Below, in pieces: positions 49,801 to 62,058 of a stretch of DNA of 64,000 nucleotides. Below the pieces are notes generated by a model, which was not told the DNA's origin, made no database searches, and saw only the letters and a program-made list of their open reading frames with translations. Source of the stretch: Chrysomallon squamiferum (taxonomy: Eukaryota; Mollusca; Gastropoda; Neomphalida; Peltospiridae); the NCBI GenBank assembly GCA_012295275.1, contig CM022665.1, positions 17,396,410 through 17,460,409 on the forward strand, in the 5' to 3' direction. Position numbers and translations under genes: made by a program. Positions within the stretch are counted from its first letter, which is position 1, and each line of letters starts with the position of its first letter.

Positions 49801-52800
49801 TCAAGATGTGTTTATCAATGGAAGAAATTCTTAAAAAATTAACTGACCTCAATGATAAAAGAATGACATAAAAAAAGAAGAGAAAGATAATAATTTCAAC
49901 TACTGTATACTAACATTCAACACAGTTTCTAAATGTTTGACATCTTCACCAACAAGTGTTTTTGCCACCATGTCTCGAATTTTCTGATAGGTCAAAGAAT
50001 GCACCATGTATCGGTCTGCACATTCTTTCACCTGAAACATATTAATATAACCAAATATTTACAGTTTAACACAGAAATAAGACTGTTGAAAATAACAAAA
50101 CTGCCTATCTAAATAAACTGTCTTAAAAATGGAAATGCAACTATCAATGTGAAAAAAAACCCACCTTTATGGATTGAACTATATGGAAATTAACCCTTAC
50201 CATTGCACACACACAAACCATTAATTACATCAATGTTCTGACATTTATAACAACATTTGAAAATGAAATTTATAAAATATTAACTATTACAAAAAACCCT
50301 GAAGAGGCAAGACAGCAATAACTAGAATCAAATGTATATTTATTTCATTTACAGCTGGAAATTCACCTGATTGGTTTTCTCCTCTATAACAAGCCAAGGC
50401 ACTGCAGCACTCTCACAAATGATATGGTAGCTGTCTGTTCCAAATTCCCTGCACAGCTGTTTCACAAGGAACCTCCTATTTTTACAACAAAATAAAAAAC
50501 ATAATTTGTGTGTTAATTGTACAAAATTATAAGATATTACCTACTGCTTTCTTTCAACTGGAACAACCTATGTCAGTTACAATTCAGATTAAAAGCATTA
50601 ACTTAAGACTAGTATAAAATTTATTTTCTGTTATAGAGAATCTGTTTTGTAAAATATAAATGATTTCATCTAAAATTAAACTCTTGCCTCATCCACATTT
50701 AAATGCATTTGTTTTATTATTGACTAAAATACGTTTTACAGTTTTACAAAAAATCTAAATACTTTCTCTATACTTCTGTTGACTGTTGTATTTTTTTTAC
50801 TAGCTATAAACATTGCCAATTATAAAGTATGTAAATAAAATAGCTTTTGTGAGAAAACCATTTTCACTTGTTTTATAGCATCAGTTTGTGCACAGACATA
50901 TCCCTTAAATTCTGACAAATAACAGCACTGCAATGTTGGGTTTTTCTTACATCTCCATGAGAAAGAGAAAATGGAAACCTTCACACACCTTTCTAGGTTT
51001 GATATATTATTTGCTATTATTAGAACATAAAAACAATTATGCTATGGATATATTTCAAATCATGAATGATTTCCTGATATCCTCACTTTGTAAAATAAAA
51101 AATGTTTTGTGTAACTTACTTAGGCCATTCAAAGTTTTCCATTTCTATCAGCTGTTTTGCTGCTTTAAACATTTTAGATAACTGCAATGTCCTTGTGAGT
51201 GATTCTTCAGTTATAAGCTTGTGAAGACATTTGGCCACAGTCATCAAACCAAATCTTGCATTTGCAATAGCAGATAGTTTGTCCAAACCAGAATTTTCCA
51301 TCTTGATGTCCAGAACTGCTGCATTCAAGGACCGTATTGCCATCTCTAACTCCTTTTCAAAAGTATCCATAGCAGCAGTTTCATGAAGTTGATCCTGCAA
51401 ATAAATATTCAAATGTTATTGACTAAATTCATGCTAAAAGTAGAAAATATATATACAAAAGCAAAGAAAATGAGAAAAAAATGAAAATCAAACAAAATCA
51501 AATAAAATGTGTATTTAAAAAAACATGACAACAATTATGAATAAAATATTAAGTTTGTAGTAACAAAAGTTAAAATATTTTAGTTAATTTTTAGTTCATT
51601 ATTTACCATGCTAATAATAATACATGATTTACCAGTTTGCATAATTAATAAATTTAAATACACTACCAGATGAATTCAATCTTTGTTCACATTAATCATC
51701 AAAAAAACTTAATCTGTCTGAATGACATAAAATAAAAACAAAATAAACCCTCGTGTCATATACTGTGATATTTTATTTGTGTAAATCATATGTTGTATAT
51801 ACATGTAAACAAGCAAATTTCTTTACCCTGAAAGTTACTAAAAACATCATGACAACAAAACAGAAACTTATATTTATGTCAATAGAAACATTACTTACCC
51901 CCCCCCAATAAGTGGATATATTATATTGATAACAATCTATTTCAGTTTGTTTTAGATTCATTAGTATCTGGAACATAATTCAATATCTCAAGCAGATTCA
52001 GATTTTGTTAATGTCTGTATTTGAAACTGAACTATTACATTGCATTCTGAAAACAACGAAAATGTATACCTCAAGGCACTGAATAACCATAAGAGTAAAC
52101 TGAAGAAATCCAGAATTGTTTCCAGTCTGTTGACAACACAGTATATCAGCATTACGAAGGAATTCATCAATATGCTGAAGAACATGTTCACCACTAAAAC
52201 AAAAAAATAGATTTTCATGAAAGAAGAGAGCATCAGACTAGTTCTGAAAAACACAAATGATTGGTTTTGTTGTTTCATTGAAAATAAGAACAGTGAAACA
52301 ATTAATAGAAAAATAACATTTATGTACATCCATATAAAAAATCAATCTCTACTATTTGTTTTTATTTTCAGTTAAAAATGTACTATCTTTTGTTTTTATA
52401 CATTTTAAAGGAATATAATTTGTTTCAAATAATCAACTGATTCAGAAATAAATACTGCTGACAGTTTCATAGAGATTCCACATTTATAACATTTTATAAT
52501 AAACATGTTTATTCTTTAAATTAATTAACAGTTTCTTTTCACAATAAAATATATTTGAAACAATTCTATAATTATTACATTTCTTTTTGAAAATATATTT
52601 GCTCTTCAAATAAAGTTTTTCACTTAATAATAAATGGATAAAATATTAAACTGACCTTTTGTTAATGAGCAACTGCAGCAGAAATGATCTCACAACTGGA
52701 GTTGGATCAACAAGATCATCAAACACAGTCATTTGTTTTGTCTGAAGTCTTTGAGAACCACCAGGTCCTACTGCTGATGTCTTTCTTGTGACATAACTTA

Positions 52801-55800
52801 GAATTTTATCAATGACTGCTTTTTCAGGAGCTGTGTCTCCTCCAAAACAAAGGTTTGAAACAACTGCCATGAGGAAAGTGTTGCAACATTTCTGGTAGGA
52901 TTCGTATTCTTCTGATATATCTCTGAAACAATGTTTGAAAATTTACTCCTGAAATCATTGAACAACAATAAAAATACTCTAATAACCAAAATTTGACAAA
53001 GAAAAGCAAGTTAAATTTTAAACATAATGTGCACATTATAATAAATATGAAATATTTTTAAAACATTCATTTTTGAATGCTGTGGTAATAATAAATTTGA
53101 ATATTTTGAAAAAGTAGTTTTTGTGTCTCATTTAACGTTTAAAGAAGAAGATTAAAACTTACTTTTGCTCAGTACCAGAGTTTTTAACAAAGTTATTTGG
53201 TATATCCTGATGGCACTTTGGACAACAGTGATCCTCAAAAGCTAGTAAGTCATAGTAACATTTTTGGCAAATCTTGTCTTTGCATGGCAATACAACTGGT
53301 GGTGCTTCAAATACACTTGTACAGTGTGAACAAGAGCCTATTTTCCTGAAAAGTGGTAATTCCTTAATTACATTATACTGAAAATAATTATAAATAACGA
53401 TTTTCTGAAATATTTAACTTATTCATTTATCTACAGAGCAATATGGCATCTTCATATGCAACTATTTAAAAGATATACCAAATGAAATGAAATTAATTAT
53501 TTTATGACTGTTTTTACATTAATAAGAAGCACTTATGAAAAGAAGAAAACAATATAAACCAAACTGCTTCTAAGAAAACATACTCTGATAAATTCTGAAG
53601 GAATGACTTGTTCACACTTTTAAGGAACCTTTCAACCTTTTCCAGTGAGTGAATTTTCTTTAAGTTAGCCTCTTCCCCTAGTAGCTGCAATATAATAATT
53701 AAGCAAATAGCATAAAAAACTGAATCTTTTCACTAAAATTACATAATCTAGTCTAACTTACTTTAAGCAATATGATATATACATTTTTCCTTACTTTTTA
53801 ATTCAAACTTCTGGAGAAAATGCAAACTTTATTTTCTCTTCATATGATTTAAAATTAAATACAACAATAAAAAATTGTTTCAGTTTCTTCAGATGAATAT
53901 ACATGTTGAAGGTAAATAATGAAGAGATTTACCGTCCAAAGTGGCATACATCTTGTAACAAAACGTTCTGATACTTTTGTTTTCTTCTTGGATTCCTTGA
54001 CTGAGAAACTTTCCAAAAACAGCTTCATTGTTAACACTCTAGTCCAAAGACACCTAATCCAAATTACAGGTAACAAAAATAAAGAGAGATAATAAATGTT
54101 ATGAACCATATTTTTCAAGAAATAGTTAAACTTTATTTTTCTGCACTGTTATTCTTAAAAAATAAATTAGAAATACATTAATTGATAGAACAGTTAGAGA
54201 AATAAAAATTGCATTTTATCTTTGTTGTTTTCTAATTTAAAATCAACTCATTGTTTTACCTAGATCTATTAATGTATGCTTGACAAACTGGTCCAAATCT
54301 AAGTGCCACATTATCAACATTGTCCAGAAATCTTTGAATAACAGGTAAAAATGTTTTGACATTCTCCAACCATTCTGATCTTCCATTTTCATTGTTTAGT
54401 TTGTTTTTCTCAGGTTCCAGCTGCTCGAGCATTAAGATAAGTCCTAAAACATCAAGTGTCTGGAAAAAACACAAAATGATCAAAATATGTGAATGTTAAT
54501 TAACATATTGAACAAATTAAAGTCATAATTTGAATGAAAGCAAATTTATTAATGTCATTATTTCACAATAAGCTGGAAAAAACTATGTGAGAATCTAGGA
54601 ATGATAATGTAACCTATATTATATTTTAAGATTCTGCTAAAATAGCTTATCCATAATGTAGTACTAGATGTCAGTACATATGTAAGAAAAGAATACCATT
54701 TCATCAGTATTTAGAAGTGCATGTCCTTTGTTTTCTCTAATTTTATTGACTGCAAGCAAGACATCAGGCCAAATATTCTCAATGTCTTGGAAAGCCTGCA
54801 GCCTGCCCATCACAAGCGAGTGAGTGTAATGGACTGCAACAAGAGCTGATATCAAATCCAGTTTAGTTATATCCACGTTGGCTTGTCTAGATGCTATTTC
54901 TAGTGCTTCACACAAAATCTGTAATGAAAAAAAAAAAATCAGTTTCAGAGACAAATACGGCTGAATATTTTATTATAAGACTAAAACTTGTAAATTCTAT
55001 TCAATAAATGAATGAGTTCATTACGCTGATTCAATACTGAAAACATAATTTATAGAATGCATCTTGAAAATGAACTTACATTTTTAAGAAAAAGCATACA
55101 TAATACTTTTGATGCTTTTCATTATTTTAATAACAAATGTAAAACCTGTGAGAGCAAAATTTTCCTTTAGACACACCTCATGTTTATTTGCACTCGTACA
55201 CAGATATTTTGCATGTACAAAATCTTTAACGTAGGCAATGATGATTTCTTTCTGGTTGCTTGTTCTTTCTGCTGAGACTGCGTTCAGAAGGTTGCCATAT
55301 GGAGTGTCAAGAATGATATGACCCACCCAATCAAGTTGTGCTGAACAAAGAGAACAAATAAAAATTGTCAATTAATATTGAATACATACATATTAAATTT
55401 TATTTTTAACTGGTTGGAGCCCTGAATTACTTTATATAATTTTAAAGATATACATACATAAACACAAACATGCAAAGATATATATCTACTGACACATGAA
55501 GAGATAGACACATCTTTATTCAGATATACATACATATGTATAAATGAACAAGCATGTAAATGTAACACATAATAATAATAATAATAATAATAATGATATT
55601 AAAATGAGGCAGACAGATAGTGAACTGAAGTAGAGAAAAGGATAAAAAGATGATATAGTGGAAGATAATTATGATATGAAATATATTAAAAGATGTGCAT
55701 CTTAGACAGCATGAGATAATATTGCTATCATTTTTTAGTGGAATAAATAAATCTATGGTTTCCATACTCTGAGATTTTGCAGTAACTGTGAATTTAATAG

Positions 55801-58800
55801 CTGATATATATGTTTGCAGTTGCTTTTATTTTCAAGTAAAGTATTCAGTCTAAAATGAAAATTTGGGTTTTTAAGACTTGTAAAGGTAGCATGATTTAAT
55901 TAATCTAAATTACATTGAAATGTTTTATTGGTTTTATTAAAGCAACACATTCAAGGAAATTTGATTTTCTATTATAAATGTTTCAAGTCTCCATGTTCAT
56001 TTAAGTAAGTAATTTAAAACACCTATAATGTTACTGAAATAATGTTTATAAAAAAAATGTTAAATTATCTATACATATTCCATTATTACATCAAACATTA
56101 ATCCTTAAAATGTGAATTACATTTTGTGATTTTTGTTTTTCTTCTATTTTTACCCATATGATCAAGGAGTCTCTCCAAAAAGTAGTTAACATTTGTTCAG
56201 TTTTATGCTCTATAAAACACTCACCGTCTATAATCAAATTATTTGCTGGTATTCTTGTTAAAGATTTAATAAAGTTGTCCATTTTGAGGAGCATTTAAGA
56301 GCATTCTACATTTTACATTTAATATTTTTATCACTGTAGTGCTCCTATATTTGTAAACACGTTATTGAGGAATGTTTTAACTTTTCATACTGAAAATATT
56401 AACATCAGTAACTTTATTTTTATTATATGTGCTTTTTAAAAAGACACTTTCAGGGGATACTTTTTAACAAAACAAAGTTGTTTTCAAAATAATAAATAAA
56501 ATGTAAAAAAGAGCTATTTTCATTGAGAAGAGTAGATACATGTTTATATTTAAAATATATCAACATTTTTTTTTATTTTATAAAGCCTGTAAACTGAGTC
56601 TTCTACAAAATGAACATATTAAAAAAAAATTCACCTGAAACGTCATCAAATTCTTGTGGATGGCTTGTTTTTTCAACAGTAGTAAGATTATTTTCAATAA
56701 GCTGCAGGAGCAACCATGAGAAAGGTAGTTCAGCACCAAAAGGAATTCCATGAATACCTGTGTTAAACGGGATTATCTCACCCAATTCTTGATGAGTTTC
56801 AGGAGAAAGTAAATCCTGATATCGCAGTTGACAAACTGAAGGACTGTGAAGGATTCTTAACCACATAACATGTGCCCAGTGGTAATCAGGTGTGTTTATT
56901 ATGATATCCAGATTACGATTTGTGTCCAAAAAAGCAACAACCCCTGCTAAAACTGTTACAATCTTGTTCTCCAGACACTGAAGCCATGACCGCCTGAAAA
57001 GTTAATATTTCAGATACTAAAAGTGTAGTTAAAATAATTTTCTAAATAGGTATTAAGTTTTAAATATTTTCAGTTTGAAGTTTAATGCATAACAACTGGC
57101 TTAAATGACTCTGTCAACAAAGAAAATAACAATTAAAAAAATTAATAAAATGTCTGAAAAGAAATCTTACCTGAACGTTCCAGCTTTTTTCACAAAATCT
57201 GGTTTTGCTGCTTCATTGGAGAGCCAGTTAGAAGCAATATGGCCACTGATATCAATTTCTTTTTCTTCCAGCAATTTAATTATCATGTTACTTAAACCAG
57301 TCAAAAATGACTGTTCTTCACCTGGGCAAAGCATGAAAAAATGAGTTAAATATTGTAACATTTAAGTAGATTAAATTATTCTGTTTAAGTATTTCCAAAA
57401 CTTTAATTTACTTTTTTATTATGATAATTTGTGAATTGATTTTCATAATTCATTTGTTTATAATTTTCTATAATGAATAATATTTGCATTACTAACTTTC
57501 TGAATTTTGGTTTTCCACAAAATGCAGAAGAATCTCTATTCTTTTAGTGGATCTTCTGGAGTCCTGTACATCATCTCTGACTAAAGCAGCAGCAGACTGA
57601 ATGCATCTTAAAATCAAGTCATGAAAGTAAGCAGGGATTTTCTGATGTTTATCTTCAACAACCACACAGTTCTCTGGTTCTTGTTCTTGAAGTGAAATGT
57701 TCTTCAAATCAAGTACTTGGTCTGAAGTTTCAGTTGTGTTATTTTCATCAATTTCCATATCTTCATCCAGCATGCCTTCATATTCTTTGGAGTCCATTAT
57801 TTGTTCTATTCGGGTTTCTGTATATGTAACACCACTTGGCTCTTCTCTTGGAGCTTGACCTTGTAGCACATTGGCTGGACTGTTTTTGTGTAGTTGATGA
57901 ACTGATGGAAGATTTCCTGCAGGTCGCAGTTCATCAATGTGAAGAGAATGCCACTTTCCTGCCTGGAATATAAATAAACAAAATTACATTTTCATCAACA
58001 TGGCATTATGAACCTCAGTGAAAATCACTGTTATCATTACAGTTAATTATAAATATTTATGTTTGTTTTTATTCTTAACAAAAAAACAACATTATAATGC
58101 AATGATTTTTTAGCAAGCATTTACTATAAAGGCAAAAAATATATCAGTATAAAATGAAACCAAAATCATTTAAATTTTTGTAAATTTTCTACAATATTTA
58201 AAGAAAATGTTTTAATTTTTTAAAACTAAATATGGAAAAACCTGTAAAAAAGATTTATTCTCAATATTAATAACCAGATCTTTAAAAAAATAATAATAAT
58301 AATATAAAATATTAGAGACTATACCATGAATCCAGTAAAACAGCCACCAGCCACTCTAGGTAGCTGGACAATGAAAAACACAACAAAGTCTCTAACATCA
58401 TGAGGCAATTCATCTTCAACACAGTACTGGGCACTCTTGATCAAACTCATGTTTTTATCTCCAGATCCACACTGTACCATCAACAGTTTTAGTCCATTAG
58501 CTGACTTCTCAACAAAGTTTCTGAAACACAAACCATTTATTGTTTACACTTAAATGCATGCATGTAGGCTTGAAATCATTGAAGAAATGTACATTTACTG
58601 ATGCATTCTCTGAATGTCATATGGAAATCAAAGACCATGAATGAAACTGCAATAATAATAATAATAATAATAATAGTGGCAATCTAAGATTTATATATTC
58701 GCATTTGTTTAAGGAAACTTTTGCAAATATAAAAAACTTTGTAAATTTCAAATTTTCATAATTTTTCATCATTTAGGAAATTGAACAAAAATGTACTCCT

Positions 58801-60560
58801 TTGAAAACAAAGAATATAAATAAACTGATTAAACTGAAGTTCAGACTTTTCGACATCACAAGAGTTTATGTAAACAAACCTTATCTGCTGACAGAACTGC
58901 TGCTCAGTGTCAAATGACTGCAGAGTCAGAAGAATTATGTTGTTCTCTGTCAAATCAAGGAAAGACCTGATCTCATCTTTGTCTTGCTCTGTTAAAAGCT
59001 TTGAATGGGTTGTCACCTGTACCAGGAAACACCAATGTAAAGTTATATTATAATCAAACAAATGATATAAATGATGAATTTTATTTGTTTATCTTTTTTT
59101 ATGCAATATCTAACAAAAGTACCTTTTCACAAATCCTCTTCAACATTATAACATGCATTTAAAAAAAAAACATCATGAGATCTTTTAGAATTAGTGTCTC
59201 AGAAAACTATTTGTTTAAATTATCTACCTGAGTAAAGAAACCCTTATTTCCTATCATTGTAAGTCTGTAGGACATGTACTTGATGATGTCATCGTGAGGC
59301 TGTTCTTTAAAGTAAATATTGAACATTTTCTCTGCTTCATTGAACAGTCTGGTTTCTTTGAGTCGAAGAACAGCATCTGGAGTAGCACACCATAAAAGCA
59401 TCTTCTGACAATCTTCCAAGAACTGAAAGCAAACAAAACAACAGGCTATAAATTAAATAATTTTAACTACCATTTAACCAAATGACTGATTTCCATTATA
59501 TAAATATATCAGATGTTTAAAGAGATGATCATAAAGAAAATTAAAATAACGTGTGTTTTGCCAATTATAATAAAAATAATTATTACCATACCTGCATGTT
59601 GTCATCAGTATGTTCTTTCTTTTCATCCCACATGTATAAAACAATGGCTCCAGTGGTATCAGGATGATAGCCCATGAAAGCATCAGCAACACTGACTTTC
59701 TGGTGCACATTGAATCTTTAAAGGTAAAAAAAAAAGAACATTATCAACTGACAGTTTTCACAAAATTATATATTCATTATGATTTAAATATTAATACACA
59801 TAAGTTGATATTGTAATGTTTAAATTTATTGATCTGGAGAAGAAAAAAATGTTGTTTCATCTATTTTATTTGTATATATACCCAGTTCTATATGGAGTCA
59901 CAAAATGGTGTGCCCAAAGGTTCAGTTCTTCAGCTAACTGGCACTGGTTCTCATTCATTATGTTGTTTAGTCTTAGAAAATGTTTCTCTAGACGGTTTAT
60001 CAGTGGTATTGGAAACTTCTCATAAACCATCTGCTTTTCTGCCACCACAATCAACCTGAAAAGTAACAATTAACAGAAATACTGTCATAAAACAGTGAAC
60101 TCTGAAAAACTGTATAAAATAAAAAGCTATATTTATTTTCAAATATTTATTTTAATTTTTTGAGTTATTATATAGTAAGCTTTCTTCCCACCATAATCTT
60201 TTCTCTACTTGTTTTTCCTCTTAATTTAAACTAACATGTTTATCAGATGTTTTGAAGTACAATAAAAAAAAGATATAACTTGCAGAAAACAAAAATTCAT
60301 AATAAAAATTCATGTATCTTGTTACTTTAAATATGTAATAATGAAGTAATAATCATAAAGACAAGTCTCCCAATTGATGAAACTACTGTGAATACTACCT
60401 GAAATCTTGATGCACTCGACACTTGACACGGTGGGTGCCTAGACCCAGATCCACAAAACGTTCTCCACCAAGTCGAGCATAATACTGTTTAGGGAAGAAA
60501 AACAAAAATGTTGTTTTTCTTATTTCACACAAATATACATCTATATATAAATTACGTGCT

Positions 60561-60606
<46 letters not shown>

Positions 60607-61985
60607 GTGTGTGTACATGTCTGTGTGTGTAAAATCCACATTGTAAACAAAATAATGATAAGAAATATAAACTGTTTGGTTACTAAATCAACTTAGTAAA
60701 ATAAATGAATTAACAAGTGCAATAAGATGTATATGCTTTTTAAGTTTTTAGAACAAATTTATGATCAGCTTAATTTTGTATAACACCTAAACAAAATTAA
60801 AACTATTTTTAATAATATTTTTCTTTTTGATAAAATAAATAACTTGACAGCAAAAAGAAACTTTTAATTTCTTTTTATATTGGATATTATTATTAACCAA
60901 AAATAATAAGGGAGGTGATTACCTGGTTTAGAGCATCATAAAGACTCTCATACAGGTTTTCAAGATTCAGTAGTATCACAGTGTTTCCAGTTTCCATGCA
61001 CACTTTGATCCGATTAATGTTTCGGCAAATCTTAAAAATAATAATTAAAATTCTACTTTTGAAAATACTGTTTCATTTGTCTAATCAAGTTAATTTAGTT
61101 GTAAGAAATCTACATTAATCATCTCTAATTTTGATTAACCACCTCTGATGTAATTAGACTGGTTTACTAACATAGAAACATGATTCACTGATAATATACA
61201 GATTCAAAGGGTAAGAGATATGATTTTTTTACTGGATAAATTCCTTCATTACATTTAAATACTAACACAATTAAAATATTTTCTTCAAATAAGACTAGTG
61301 ATGTTATGTGAAGATAAGAGAAAATACGTCAAACCAGTAATAGGTTGTTCTAAAATAATTGTTTGTGGGATGAACAGAAAAATAAATTTACAAAAGAATG
61401 CCAAGTTCTGTTTTGCCTGTTATGCATATTGTAAATAATTTCTGAGTCTTTGTAGAATGCAGGTAAATAAATCATTAAATTAAGGTGAAACAAAATTAAT
61501 GCAAGTTACTGAGGTCAATAAAAATGAAATATCAAATTAATGTGAATGGACTCCCTTTGATATTACATTTTACCAACAAAACTACTTTGTTTGGCAAAAC
61601 ATTATATCTCTGTCACACCCAGTAGTTACAAAGCAGATATTTCTGTATTAAGATTTATTTACATACACATTTCTTATTATTGTTTCCAATTATTAATTAC
61701 TTCATGGTGTTATTAACAGACAATATACTCTTTGTATTTGATAAAATTATTTAAATTAATTTACAGTTATTATTAGTCTCTAAACCAGTTGTTAGCAAAA
61801 TAAAATATATAGTACCTGTGTATATTCTTGGTCTTTAGGAAAACTGCTACCAAAGATTGTTTTGACACTGTGCTGTCCTAAGACTTGCTGTATTATGCCA
61901 AGTGCTCCATAGTTTTCAGTCAGAAGCAAAAGATACCGACTTTCACTGAAATATTTAACAAATAATATGATGATTTTATTATGAT

Positions 61986-62058
<73 letters not shown>

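Noticed and set aside
56091-56294. Minus-strand open frame of 67 codons inside an RNF213-like intron
   Set aside because: It has a stop just before its start and no acceptor in a fitting phase. Flanking exons (56635-56993 and 55177-55340) join in frame without it and match RNF213.
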